The translations under genes were made by a program, and so were the position numbers. From Vibrio splendidus (lineage in GTDB: Bacteria; Pseudomonadota; Gammaproteobacteria; Enterobacterales; Vibrionaceae), in contig NZ_MCUN01000035.1 of NCBI RefSeq assembly GCF_002873455.1, positions 1 to 64,000 on the forward strand: 64,000 nucleotides of DNA. The letters run 5' to 3'. The notes below the pieces were generated by a model that had not been told where the DNA came from, searched no databases, and was given only the letters and a program-made list of their open reading frames with translations. Numbering within the stretch: position 1 is the stretch's first letter; every line of letters starts with the position of its first letter. Shown piece by piece: positions 42,403 to 51,890 of the stretch.

Positions 42403-43641
42403 TTAAGCTTCGAAGTTCGCCAGTTTAGTATAAAGCTCGCTGTCTTGGTCTTGCTTTGCACATACGGTCAATAGGTCTTCAATAAAGTACTTGAGAGCAC
42501 GCGCTTCAATTCTGCGAATGCCTTGTTGCTGCTCTTCAGTCAGGTAACCGTAGATAGTCGCAGCGCCAAAGTCACCAAAGATCATCTGACCTTGCTCATT
42601 GACTAAGGTGTTGTGTGCGTATAGATCACCATGACAGACTTTGTTGTCATGTAGGTGATTAAATACATTAATCATTTGAGTAACGATGTTGTCGATTTGC
42701 GCAATCGGAAGCTCGAAACCTTCGTTGAACGTATCACGAGTACAGCTTTCAAGAGTAGGGGGCAAGCCTAGGTTGTAATAGTTGCTTGGGATAAGTTCCA
42801 TGACTAACGCTAGGTAGTCTGACTCGTCAACTTGAGCGATAGACTTCACTAGGTTGTTATGATGGCCAGCTTGCAAACAAGCTTCGAGCTCATCGTGGGG
42901 GTAGCCGTCGCTTGTTACTTCACCCTTAAATACTTTAACAGCGACTTCCTGTGGGAAATCAAAATCATCGTTTAACCAGTTAGCATGAGAAATTACGCCA
43001 GACGCGCCTTGACCAAGCACTTGATTGAGTGAGTAGCATTGTGAGCTCACGGCAGGCACGCTATCTAAGCTGCTTGGGTGTTTGCAAAACGGGTTACCCG
43101 CAAACGCTAACCAAGCCAGTTTTGGTAGTTTGATGAGGAACTCAGGGAATTCAGTCAGTTGGTTTGCAGACAGGCGAACTAGCTCAAGGCTTGATAGGTT
43201 TTCCATGCTTTCTGGTAAAACGCGAATCTTGTTACCCGCCAATGCGAGTTTTTGTAGGCGTGGTCTTTCACCTAGCGAGCTAGGCAAAACCTCGATTGCA
43301 TTATCTGTCAGGATCAACCAACGTAATTGAGCTGGCAAAGATTGCTCGCTAACGGTTTTGATTTGGTTGGTTTTGAAGCCAACCATTTCAAGTTTGGGAA
43401 GCGACCCCAGAACATCAGGCAGGCGCGTAAACAGGTTATTTGACGCGAAGATAATACGCAGATTGGTCAGCTGCGATAACTCAGCTGGTAAGTCTGATAG
43501 CTGATTTCCTGAGAGGTCCAGAATCTCAAGAGAATCTGCAAGCTCCATGATTTCTAGAGGAAACTCGATGAGACCTTCTGACAGTTGTAAGCGTTTAATA
43601 CCTTTAAGTTGCCCTGATTTTAGTTGTTCTAGAGTATGCAA
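42403..43641 (-). CDS. Leucine-rich-repeat Ser/Thr protein kinase
   Basis: A 412-residue fusion of leucine-rich repeats and a eukaryote-like protein kinase. About seven LRRs cover residues 15-190 (SLEILDLSGNQLSDLP, LQKLALAGNKIRVLP, LELVRLSANQLTEFP). The kinase domain follows at about 205-400: glycine loop LGQGASGVISHA, VAVKVFKG (catalytic Lys), catalytic loop CHGDLYAHN and FGDFGAAT (DFG). The catalytic loop reads HGD instead of HRD, as in several bacterial and aminoglycoside-kinase-like enzymes; all key catalytic residues (Lys, Asp, Asn, Asp) remain. No membrane segment or signal peptide. The partner and substrate are unknown. Confidence 0.85.
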   Translation of the reverse strand: MHTLEQLKSGQLKGIKRLQLSEGLIEFPLEIMELADSLEILDLSGNQLSDLPAELSQLTNLRIIFASNNLFTRLPDVLGSLPKLEMVGFKTNQIKTVSEQSLPAQLRWLILTDNAIEVLPSSLGERPRLQKLALAGNKIRVLPESMENLSSLELVRLSANQLTEFPEFLIKLPKLAWLAFAGNPFCKHPSSLDSVPAVSSQCYSLNQVLGQGASGVISHANWLNDDFDFPQEVAVKVFKGEVTSDGYPHDELEACLQAGHHNNLVKSIAQVDESDYLALVMELIPSNYYNLGLPPTLESCTRDTFNEGFELPIAQIDNIVTQMINVFNHLHDNKVCHGDLYAHNTLVNEQGQMIFGDFGAATIYGYLTEEQQQGIRRIEARALKYFIEDLLTVCAKQDQDSELYTKLANFEA

Positions 43642-43755
43642 ACCTTAGCCTTATGAATAGATGTTCGAGGCGCGTAGTTTACTTGTCTCAATCGAGAAAG
43701 GCGAGCACCGGAACGATGCTCGCTTAACTAAACTAAGTGAACGAATTTGCGAAGG

Positions 43756-45330
43756 TTAAAGCTCTATATGGTTTTGGCTAACACCGACCTCCTCAACAAA
43801 GTCGCTGTCATGACTCACCAAGATAAATGCGCCTTGGTATTCACGTAAAGCGGATGCCAATATTTGCTTTGAGTCGATGTCTAGGTGGTTGTCCGGTTCA
43901 TCGAGCAATAGAAGCGGGGTGTCTTGCTTATGGCTAACGATCAACATCGCCAGTTTCATTTTCTCGCCACCACTGAGGTGAGCGACTTTTCGGTATACAG
44001 AGTCTCGTCTGAACCCAATCCCTGCCAAAAGGGTTCGTGCGTCACTTTCTGTTAACCCAAAACTGTGTGTCATCAGGCTATCGAACATGGTGTCATTGGT
44101 GTCTAACAGGCCAAAGTGTTGATCCAAGTATACCGTCGCCCCTAAGCGCTTAATGGAACCGATATAGTTCGAATGTTGGCCATGAATGGATTTTAATAGC
44201 GTCGATTTTCCGCACCCATTAGCCCCGGTTAGATAACATCGTTCCCCTTGTGATAGAGAGAAGCTAATAGGATCACCGGAACCAAAACTTAGGCGACACT
44301 CTTCAACGGTTAATAGTGAGTGTTTTTTAGAACTATTCGCTTGTTGTAGGTACAACGCTTGCGGCTTCAGTTGCTCTTGTTGTTCTTTAAGCGACTGCAG
44401 TTTATGTTGGTTTTGGTCAATGAGGTTCCTTTGGCTTGTCGCAGACGCTGCTTGGCTTTGAGCTGCTTTATCTTTCATAGCATCCAATAATATCTTGGGT
44501 TGGCTACCTGTCTTTCTCAGTCGATTTCCCTGAGACTCTCGCTGCTGCGCCTTTTCCTTGTTGGCTTGAGTTTGGCGATCGAGTCGTTTCTTTTCGGATT
44601 GATGATGAGCAATCTGTTTGTCTAGCGCTTCGCTTTGGCTAGAAATTTGTTTGAAGTAATCATCGTAATTTCCTTTATAGAAACGTAGGCCCAAGCTGTT
44701 TAGGTGGTAGATCCCCTCCATATGTCTCAATAAGCTTCGATCATGGCTGACGATAAGTACCTTGCCTTCAAACAACTTGCATTGTTCGAGTACCCAATTG
44801 CGTCCGTCACTGTCTAAATGGTTTGAAGGCTCATCGAGAATCAGTATGTCGTTGTTTGATGTGAATAATTGATGAAGCTGCAATAGGGCGAGCTGCCCAC
44901 CGCTCAATGTATGGCACGGCGTGGTTAACCCACTGGTTATTTTCAATGTGGCTAAAAGTTGCTTCGTGTTCGCTTGTAAATCCCAATCTTCACCAATGAT
45001 ATTGAAGTGCTGCAGTTCGCAACTGCCTTGTTCTATGGCGTGTAATGCGTCTAACTTTTCGGTTATCCCTAAGAAGTCAGCGATGGTGATGTTGGTATCC
45101 AGTAGCGTTGATGGTAATTGAGAGTAAAAGCCGATCGATCCTTGGCGCAAAACACTGCCTGACGTGGGCTGCTTTTTTCCAACGAGTAACGAGAGCAACA
45201 ATGACTTTCCAGCCCCGTTTCTTCCGGCTAGGCCGGTGAGGCGAGTGCTTAAATTAAAGGTGATGTCTTTGAATAACCACTCACCAGTATCGAGCTGGAA
45301 TGAGAGATTGCTGGCTAATATAGTAGGCAT
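43756..45330 (-). CDS. ABC-F family ATP-binding protein
   Basis: A 524-residue soluble protein with two ABC ATPase domains and no membrane part. First domain: GRNGAGKS, LSGGQ, LILDEPSNHLD; second: GANGCGKST, LSGGEK, LLLDEPDNHLD. A charged linker (residues about 225-320, rich in Lys and Gln) joins them, as in ribosome-acting ABC-F proteins (Uup, EttA, or resistance factors). The second Walker region has DEPDNHLD in place of DEPTNHLD. The ATG at 45330 has AAGGGAGG 7 nt upstream. Role in translation or antibiotic protection is inferred. Confidence 0.9.
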   Translation of the reverse strand: MPTILASNLSFQLDTGEWLFKDITFNLSTRLTGLAGRNGAGKSLLLSLLVGKKQPTSGSVLRQGSIGFYSQLPSTLLDTNITIADFLGITEKLDALHAIEQGSCELQHFNIIGEDWDLQANTKQLLATLKITSGLTTPCHTLSGGQLALLQLHQLFTSNNDILILDEPSNHLDSDGRNWVLEQCKLFEGKVLIVSHDRSLLRHMEGIYHLNSLGLRFYKGNYDDYFKQISSQSEALDKQIAHHQSEKKRLDRQTQANKEKAQQRESQGNRLRKTGSQPKILLDAMKDKAAQSQAASATSQRNLIDQNQHKLQSLKEQQEQLKPQALYLQQANSSKKHSLLTVEECRLSFGSGDPISFSLSQGERCYLTGANGCGKSTLLKSIHGQHSNYIGSIKRLGATVYLDQHFGLLDTNDTMFDSLMTHSFGLTESDARTLLAGIGFRRDSVYRKVAHLSGGEKMKLAMLIVSHKQDTPLLLLDEPDNHLDIDSKQILASALREYQGAFILVSHDSDFVEEVGVSQNHIEL

Positions 45331-45809
45331 AGAAATACCTCCCTTTACGTGTAAACGAGTAAAAGGGGTGAGGCGCTTTTCTACATAGACTCCAATGTAG
45401 GACTCTAAGAATAGATCGCCAAGACGTTACTTAGGTAGATGACCAATCAAAGATAGAAAAGCTGCGCTGAGATAATTTCTGTCTTTGAAGTACAGTTCTG
45501 CAAGATACATGTTGTCAAAATGCGGATCTTTAAGAGCTTGATTTGTCGCGAAAATAGATGACGAAGTAACGCCCACTAACCCCGAGTGTCCAAATGATTT
45601 TTATAAAAATAAATCGGATGTCAGGATGTTAGTACTTCATTATGGCGTTATTCTCTTTTGAAATGATGGTGTGATGTTACTGAAAGAGGGTGCTTAAAGT
45701 CAATATGGTGATGTGATTAAAATTTGTCCAAATAATTAAAGCGCCTATATATAACCATGAGGCGCTTTAGAGTGTTCTTTGAAAGCAAGAGCTTCAAATA
45801 ATGTGCAAA
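45331..45809. other. Intergenic region between ABC-F and tetR genes
   Basis: 479 nt without a recognised gene. On the left lie the ABC-F promoter and leader, with an inverted repeat CTACAT/ATGTAG at 45381-45400; ABC-F genes often use leader attenuation, but no leader peptide is evident. On the right is the terminator of the tetR operon. Confidence 0.5.
45737..45769 (-). terminator. Hairpin downstream of the aldehyde dehydrogenase/tetR operon
   Basis: TAAAGCGCCT pairs with AGGCGCTTTA around a 13-nt loop, 40 nt beyond the tetR stop on the minus strand. The T-run is weak (AATTATTT). Confidence 0.6.
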
Positions 45810-46388
45810 TTATAGGTTTTGTCCACCGACGGCTCGCCAACACATATCAAAGCTATCATTGATGTACTTTGATGTCTGCTCTGGCGGAGATTCGTTTTGC
45901 TCAACAAGCCAGTTTGCACAAATCAGAAAGTGGCTATGGATGAAGTGCCTAACAAGGTTGATGTCTAACACCATCAGCTCACAGGCTTCTTGCCCTTTCA
46001 AAATGATTTCATCTAGCGATGCGAACATCTGTGAGACGATAACTTCTCGAGTTTGAGTCGTCGGATCAAAATGAACATTGGTGAAGAACTTCATCGCAAC
46101 TGGATTTTCTAACGCCCACTCAAGCCCTGTGATCCACATGAACTTCAATGCTTGATAGCGATCTTGTTCAGAGACATCTGTGTGTTTAGCCAGCGTAGTG
46201 AATAGCTCAAGTTTCAGTTCGCGAAATAGTTCATCAATTAACAGCGACTTATTCTCGAAGTGGTGAAACAGTGTCGCTTTCGCTACGCCTGCCGTTTTCG
46301 CTATTTGTCCGGTAGATGTGCCCTCTAGCCCTTGCTGAGAGAAGAGCAGGAGTGCAGCATCTAGGATTTTTTGCCTTTTCGTAATCAT
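45810..46388 (-). CDS. TetR-family transcriptional regulator
   Basis: A 192-residue TetR-type repressor. The N-terminal helix-turn-helix is typical (residues 5-50: ILDAALLLFSQQGLEGTSTGQIAKTAGVAKATLFHHFENK). The all-helical C-terminal ligand domain is not close to a named member. Its start overlaps the stop of the aldehyde dehydrogenase gene by 4 nt (ATGA), so the two form an operon. A TetR-type palindrome before that gene is its probable operator; an aldehyde or fatty acid-like compound may be the inducer. Confidence 0.9.
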   Translation of the reverse strand: MITKRQKILDAALLLFSQQGLEGTSTGQIAKTAGVAKATLFHHFENKSLLIDELFRELKLELFTTLAKHTDVSEQDRYQALKFMWITGLEWALENPVAMKFFTNVHFDPTTQTREVIVSQMFASLDEIILKGQEACELMVLDINLVRHFIHSHFLICANWLVEQNESPPEQTSKYINDSFDMCWRAVGGQNL

Positions 46389-47821
46389 CTATTTAGTACT
46401 TTGAACAGAATCTTTTTAATTGGGTTGTTGTAAGGAGGGTGCATTAACTTGGTGAAGTTAATTTTTCCTCTACTTAGAACGGTTTTGGCATGGCTAAAGG
46501 TCTTGAAGCCTTCAATGCCGTGGTAGTGTCCCATGCCTGAAGGGCCAATGCCACCGAACGGCGCATCTTCTGCCGCCACATGCACTAGCGAGTCGTTAAT
46601 ACAAACACCGCCAGAATGCGTATTCGATAAGAATAGGTCTTGAGTCTGCTTATCATGGCTCATCAGATACAAAGCAAGTGGACGTTCTTTTGCCGTGATG
46701 TAGTTGATCGCTTCTTCAATAGAATCATAAGGAACGATAGGCAGCACGGGGCCAAACAACTCTTCTTGCATTGCGACCATGTCGTCATTCACTTCGGTGA
46801 GAAGGTGCGGCGTCATTCTATGGTTCACATCGTCTTGTGCTTGCTCGCTGACAGTGTGAACCACCGCCCCTTTCGCTTGAGCATCTGCAATCACACCTTT
46901 CAAGCGATTGTACTGGCGCATATCGATCACTGAGGTTAAGTCTTTGCTTTCAATGCCTGCTTTATACAGCTTTTTGAAGTATTGCTTATAAGCTGTGATG
47001 AACGCGTCGGCTTTTTCTCGTGGCAATAAGATGTAATCGGGCGCCACACAAATCTGGCCAGCGTTTAAGCTTTTTGCAAACAGGATACGCTCAACGGCGT
47101 CAGCGATATCAAAGTCAGGGGCGATAATCGTTGGAGATTTGCCGCCTAACTCCAAAGTTACTGGCGTTAAGTTGTCGGCTGCTGCTCTCATTACGTGCTT
47201 ACCCACAGAGGTTGAACCAGTAAATAGAATATGATCAAACGGGAGTTGGCTAAATTTCGCGGAAACGTCAGCTTCACCTTCGATAATCGCAATCTGACCT
47301 TCGTTAAAACCTTCAGCTAACATGGCTTTTAAAACTCGGTTAGTCACAGGGGTAAACTCCGACATCTTGAGCATCGCAGTGTTGCCCGCCGACAACGCAG
47401 TGATTAAAGGGCCCAAAGAGAGCATTATAGGAAAATTCCAAGGAACGATAATACCCACAACACCCACTGGTTGATAATGAACGGTGATCTTCGCGGGTGT
47501 CAGCATTAAGCCTGCTTTTCTATGAGATGGTTTTAACCACTTCTTTAGGTTCTTATCACTGTAATTGATTTGGTGAAGAGAAGGGGTGATATCAGCAATT
47601 AAGCTATCGTGCTTTGCTCGGTGGCCATAATCTTCAGACAACGCCTCAATTAGTTGTTCTTGATAGCGCATTAACAACGCTTTTAGTACTGAGAGATCTT
47701 TTCTTCTCTGCTCAAGCGTTGGATTAACATTATTGCGGTAGTGATCTTTTTGTCGGTTGAATATTTGATCCATGTCGTTGGTGTTCGACGTGGTTGGTTC
47801 AAGGTCTAGATTATGGCTCAT
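46385..47821 (-). CDS. Coniferyl aldehyde dehydrogenase-like aldehyde dehydrogenase
   Basis: A 478-residue NAD(P)-dependent aldehyde dehydrogenase of the class 3 / coniferyl-aldehyde type (CalB group). Motifs: PWNFPIMLSLGPLITALSAGN (nucleotide site), FTGSTSVGKHVM, the general base Glu in LELGGKSP, the catalytic Cys in NAGQICVAPDY, and EELFGPVLPI. Short C-terminus PPYNNPIKKILFKVL is basic and hydrophobic, as in membrane-associated members. AGGGGA lies 4 nt before the ATG. The natural substrate may be a medium-chain or aromatic aldehyde. Confidence 0.88.
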   Translation of the reverse strand: MSHNLDLEPTTSNTNDMDQIFNRQKDHYRNNVNPTLEQRRKDLSVLKALLMRYQEQLIEALSEDYGHRAKHDSLIADITPSLHQINYSDKNLKKWLKPSHRKAGLMLTPAKITVHYQPVGVVGIIVPWNFPIMLSLGPLITALSAGNTAMLKMSEFTPVTNRVLKAMLAEGFNEGQIAIIEGEADVSAKFSQLPFDHILFTGSTSVGKHVMRAAADNLTPVTLELGGKSPTIIAPDFDIADAVERILFAKSLNAGQICVAPDYILLPREKADAFITAYKQYFKKLYKAGIESKDLTSVIDMRQYNRLKGVIADAQAKGAVVHTVSEQAQDDVNHRMTPHLLTEVNDDMVAMQEELFGPVLPIVPYDSIEEAINYITAKERPLALYLMSHDKQTQDLFLSNTHSGGVCINDSLVHVAAEDAPFGGIGPSGMGHYHGIEGFKTFSHAKTVLSRGKINFTKLMHPPYNNPIKKILFKVLNR

Positions 47822-47842
47822 AGCATCCCCTAAATTCGAAAG

Positions 47843-47862
47843 CTGACCGATTGGTCGGTCAG
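47843..47862 (-). promoter_or_regulatory. TetR-type operator upstream of the aldehyde dehydrogenase gene
   Basis: CTGACCGATTGGTCGGTCAG is a near-perfect palindrome built of GACC/GGTC halves and lies 22-41 nt before the start codon. This architecture is typical for TetR-family repressors. Confidence 0.8.
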
Positions 47863-48367
47863 TTGAATTTACAAGAATATCCTATCGAATACAAGATATA
47901 CGCGAGAAGAGTTTAATAACTGAGCGGCTACAGCATTGAAGTGAGTGATGTTTAGTTCGAATAACGAAGTATTAGTCGCTATTAAATCACAGGATACAAG
48001 CTATGTCGGTGATAGCGAGAGTTGTGATAGAGAAGTGGTTCTATTTGGCGAAACCCTGACTAAACTTGACCATAGTAGCTAAGAATTTTATGTGTTATTG
48101 GTATGTTATTGACCTAATTTTTTGTTAGAAAGTGCTTTAAATCTAATACGCTTCAGCCTGTTTTTTGGCCTAAAACCTTGTAATACCTTACCTGTCACTT
48201 TAAGTCGGATCGACGATAAAAAAACGCAATCGTAACCACAAATATCAATGGTTGGACTCACTCTTAATAATATCGGTTAATGCAGCCAACAAATCGTTTT
48301 CGAACGTTTTTTGTTGGGTTATACCTCGCTATTCCAATGAGGTATCTTCTGTCGATGGCCCTATAGT
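47863..48367. other. Intergenic region and long speA leader
   Basis: 505 nt without a recognised gene. The right half, next to speA, carries two hairpins (listed separately). The rest is AT-rich and probably contains the speA promoter; no clear -35/-10 pair could be fixed. Confidence 0.5.
48286..48345 (+). promoter_or_regulatory. Two consecutive hairpins in the speA leader
   Basis: The first (48286-48317) pairs CCAAC-AAA with TTT-GTTGG and is closed at the top by CGTT-TTCG-AACG. The second (48321-48345) pairs ATACCTC with GAGGTAT. They end about 23 nt before the GTG at 48368. They could be part of a polyamine- or arginine-responsive leader; no known riboswitch class is recognised. Confidence 0.5.
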
Positions 48368-50290
48368 GTGAGGTCTCTAGAATTGGAAAATTCGGTTAAT
48401 TTGGAACGCATCCGTGCTGAGTATAATGTAAAGCACTGGAGCCAAGGTTTTTATGGAATTGATGATAATGGCGAGGTGTATGTTTCACCGAGCGAAACGG
48501 ATCATCAAGTTCCGCTTAGTCAGATCGTAAAACAGTTAGAGCAGAGAAATATTGGTTTGCCTGCTCTTGTGCGTTTTCCTCAAATAGTGCACCAACGTGT
48601 GCACAATATCTGTAACGCATTTAACCAAGCGATCGACGAATATCAGTATGACAACCGTTACCTGCTTGTTTACCCGATTAAAGTTAACCAACAGAAAGAA
48701 GTGGTTGACGAGATCTTAGCGAGCCAAGCTCAATTAGAGCAGAAGCAGCTGGGACTAGAGGCGGGCAGCAAACCTGAACTATTAGCAGTATTGGCGTTGG
48801 CTCAAAAAGCAAGCTCAGTGATCGTGTGTAACGGTTACAAAGACAGAGAATACATCCGTCTTGCGTTGATTGGCGAAAAGCTGGGTCATAAAGTATTTAT
48901 CGTTCTAGAGAAGCTATCAGAGCTTGATCTTGTTCTTTCTGAAGCGAAAGCGCTTGGCGTGAAACCTCGTTTAGGTTTACGTATTCGTCTTGCTTCTCAA
49001 GGCGCAGGTAAATGGCAAGCAAGTGGTGGCGAGAAGTCGAAGTTCGGCTTGTCTGCATCACAAGTGCTGACCGTTATTGAACGTTTAAAAGCAGAAAATC
49101 AGCTTGATGTTCTAGAGTTAGTGCATTTCCATCTTGGCTCACAAATGGCCAATATTCGTGATGTACGAAATGGTGTGAGCGAAGCGGCTCGTTTCTACTG
49201 TGAACTGCGCGATATCGGTGCTCAATTGAAGTACTTAGATGTTGGTGGCGGTTTGGCTGTGGATTACGACGGTACACGTAGCCAGTCTTCAAACTCAATG
49301 AACTACGGCTTGCTTGAATACGCTCGAAACATTGTGATGACAGTAGGCGATATTTGTAAGCTCTACAATCAGCCACAACCTGTGATCATTTCTGAATCTG
49401 GTCGTTCGTTGACTGCGCATCACGCTGTGCTTGTTACTAACGTGATCGGTACAGAAAGCTATTCTCCGGAAGATATGGCGGCTCCTGAAGTTGACGCACC
49501 AATGTTGCTAAACAACATGTGGAAGAACTTCTTAGAGCTAGATGCGGGTAATGATGACCGAGCGTTGATCGAGATCTACAACGACACGCAGAGCGATATC
49601 GCAGAAGCGCACAACCAATTTGCAACAGGTATGCTGAATCTTCAGCACCGTGCTTGGGCTGAGCAGATGTCTTTGCGTATTAACTACGAACTTAGCTCTC
49701 GTATGAGCACTAAGAACCGTTACCACCGTCCTATTTTGGACGAGTTGAGCGAGCGTTTAGCAGACAAGTTCTTCGTGAACTTCTCGCTGTTCCAATCGTT
49801 ACCAGATGCTTGGGGTATCGATCAGGTATTCCCTGTATTACCTTTAAGTGGTTTGGATAATGCGGATGAGCGTCGTGCTGTGGTGTTGGACATCACTTGT
49901 GACTCTGACGGTACGATTGACCAGTATGTTGATGGTCAAGGCATTGAAACAACATTGCCAGTACCTGCTTGGAACCCAGATGAACCATACCTAATGGGCT
50001 TCTTCCTAGTGGGTGCATACCAAGAGATCTTGGGTGATATGCATAACCTATTTGGTGATACGCATAGTGTTGTGGTGAATGTTGATGAAAGTGGTCAAGC
50101 GAATATCGACTACATCAACGAAGGCGATACTGTTGAAGACATGATGCGTTATGTTCACATCGATACGGATCTGATTCGTCAGAACTACAAAGATTTGGTC
50201 ACGGCGAAAGTATCAGCGCAAGAGCAACAAAGTGTACTTGAAGAGTTAGAGCAAGGCTTGATGGGTTACACCTATCTTGAGGATTTTTAA
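48368..50290 (+). CDS. speA: Biosynthetic arginine decarboxylase
   Basis: Makes agmatine from arginine, the first step of the agmatine route to putrescine. A 640-residue PLP enzyme of fold type III, slightly shorter than E. coli SpeA (658). FLVYPIKVNQ-type LLVYPIKVNQQKEVV carries the PLP lysine; LGLEAGSKPELLAVL, NGYKDREYIRLALIGEK, LVHFHLGSQMANIRD and CDSDGTIDQYV are diagnostic. The frame opens at a GTG (48368) with no good ribosome-binding site; a TTG at 48383 has GAGG 9 nt upstream and may be the true start. The stop overlaps the speB start (TAATG). Confidence 0.95.
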   Translation: MRSLELENSVNLERIRAEYNVKHWSQGFYGIDDNGEVYVSPSETDHQVPLSQIVKQLEQRNIGLPALVRFPQIVHQRVHNICNAFNQAIDEYQYDNRYLLVYPIKVNQQKEVVDEILASQAQLEQKQLGLEAGSKPELLAVLALAQKASSVIVCNGYKDREYIRLALIGEKLGHKVFIVLEKLSELDLVLSEAKALGVKPRLGLRIRLASQGAGKWQASGGEKSKFGLSASQVLTVIERLKAENQLDVLELVHFHLGSQMANIRDVRNGVSEAARFYCELRDIGAQLKYLDVGGGLAVDYDGTRSQSSNSMNYGLLEYARNIVMTVGDICKLYNQPQPVIISESGRSLTAHHAVLVTNVIGTESYSPEDMAAPEVDAPMLLNNMWKNFLELDAGNDDRALIEIYNDTQSDIAEAHNQFATGMLNLQHRAWAEQMSLRINYELSSRMSTKNRYHRPILDELSERLADKFFVNFSLFQSLPDAWGIDQVFPVLPLSGLDNADERRAVVLDITCDSDGTIDQYVDGQGIETTLPVPAWNPDEPYLMGFFLVGAYQEILGDMHNLFGDTHSVVVNVDESGQANIDYINEGDTVEDMMRYVHIDTDLIRQNYKDLVTAKVSAQEQQSVLEELEQGLMGYTYLEDF

Positions 50291-51216
50291 TGAACGATCT
50301 ATTTACTAAACCTGATTACTCACTGTACTCCAATGCAATGACGTTCATGCGTCGTCCATTGGTACAGAACCCAATTGATAACGACGCTGATGTGGTTGTG
50401 TTGGGCGCGCCTTTAGATATGGCGACGTCGGGTCGTCCGGGCGCGCGCATGGGACCTGATGCGATTCGTCGTGCGTCAGTAAACTTGGCGTGGGAAGGCA
50501 AGAAATTTCCGTGGGACTTCAATGTATTTGAACATACCTCGGTGATTGATGCTGGCGATCTTGTGTTTGATTGCGGTGATGCTGAAGACTTAACTCAGCG
50601 TTTAGAAGCAGCCGCTGATGCGATTCTAAACAGTGGTAAAACATTGTTAGGTTTAGGTGGTGATCACTTCATTACATTGCCTTTGCTAAGAGCATACGGC
50701 AAGAAGTACGGTGAGATGGCTCTGATTCACTTCGACGCGCACACTGACACTTACAGTCAGGGCAGTCGCTACGATCACGGCACCATGTTCTACCATGCGC
50801 CAAATGAAGGTTTAATTTCGCCTGAACATTCAGTGCAAATTGGTATTCGTACAGAGTACAAGCAGGAAGGTCACGGCTTTAATGTCATCAATGCGATGCA
50901 AGCGAATGACATGAGCGTGGATGAGATCATTGCTCAAGTGAAAGGCATTGTTGGTGATAAGCCAGTTTACCTAACGTTTGATATCGATTGTCTGGATCCT
51001 GCTTTTGCACCGGGTACAGGGACTCCTGTATGCGGTGGTTTGAACTCAGATAAAGTCCTGAAAATTATCCGCGGTTTGCAGGGTATCAACATGGTTGGTA
51101 TGGACGTTGTTGAGGTGTCACCCGCGTATGACCAAAGCGAAATTACAGCCCTGGCAGGCGCAACTATCGCACTTGAGCTGCTTTACGTTTGGACAGCGAA
51201 TCGTCTAACAAAATGA
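50290..51216 (+). CDS. speB: Agmatinase
   Basis: Second step: agmatine to putrescine and urea. A 308-residue ureohydrolase with the Mn-binding set GGDHF, HFDAHTDTY and DIDCLDPAFAPGTGTP. Its ATG shares the last base of the speA stop codon, so translation is coupled. It is ended by a strong terminator. SpeA and SpeB together supply putrescine when ornithine decarboxylase is not used. Confidence 0.96.
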   Translation: MNDLFTKPDYSLYSNAMTFMRRPLVQNPIDNDADVVVLGAPLDMATSGRPGARMGPDAIRRASVNLAWEGKKFPWDFNVFEHTSVIDAGDLVFDCGDAEDLTQRLEAAADAILNSGKTLLGLGGDHFITLPLLRAYGKKYGEMALIHFDAHTDTYSQGSRYDHGTMFYHAPNEGLISPEHSVQIGIRTEYKQEGHGFNVINAMQANDMSVDEIIAQVKGIVGDKPVYLTFDIDCLDPAFAPGTGTPVCGGLNSDKVLKIIRGLQGINMVGMDVVEVSPAYDQSEITALAGATIALELLYVWTANRLTK

Positions 51217-51270
51217 CAACGGTGGTTAACTGTATTAGTTAGCTAACCGAACGTGTCACCTATTTATTTA

Positions 51271-51307
51271 GAAGCCCATCAGGTTAAATTTGATGGGCTT
51301 TTTGTTT
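51271..51307 (+). terminator. Terminator of speA-speB
   Basis: AAGCCCATCA pairs with TGATGGGCTT around a 9-nt loop, followed by TTTGTTTTT. Confidence 0.92.
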
Positions 51308-51890
51308 TTAAGAGAACTAAAACCATAGATTTAGAGTTGTGCGAATCGTCTTGCCGTTTCTGTGAACTAATGTGCAGGCAAAGACGTAACATGTAGTAAT
51401 TGCATAGTTTTTGAGCCAAAAATCATCACCTTAATTTCGAGTGATGTCTCAAAGCTGGGACTTACCTCTTCTTTACTAAGGATGCATAGCTCACCTCAGT
51501 TAATGCCCTGTATTCGCTAATGATTTATCCACTTTATTGCTGTATATATTTATAGAATGAAAAGGTGCAATTACATTGTGATATCTCTTGCATATCAATC
51601 AGCGTCCTACTAACTTTTAGCTAGTCTTTTCAAGCTTTCAAAGAATGCTTAGATATTAGAAAAGGTGTCTCTAAGCACGGACATGGCATTTTTTATGGGG
51701 AAGACTAGGCTTAAGGGTAAGTAAACTATAATAAAACAGGTGAAATACATCTCTCTTTAAGGGTGGTTTGGAGATAAGAACGAATTGCCGTTGAAAAGAG
51801 CTAAGTATGAATTCGATTAAAACCTGAAATTACTAATACAAATAATTCTCACAGCTCTGAAGAACAGTGTTTTGTGACAACGGGGGATGT
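51308..51890. other. Long upstream region of the adhesin gene
   Basis: About 580 nt without a gene, AT-rich, with no recognised c-di-GMP riboswitch (the GEMM core was looked for by eye and not found). It most likely holds the promoter and binding sites for regulators of the adhesin. Only short, start-less frames occur. Confidence 0.45.

Noticed and set aside
51308..51890. Possible c-di-GMP riboswitch in the long adhesin leader.
   Set aside because: The conserved GEMM core and its receptor loop were not found by eye; no convincing structure.
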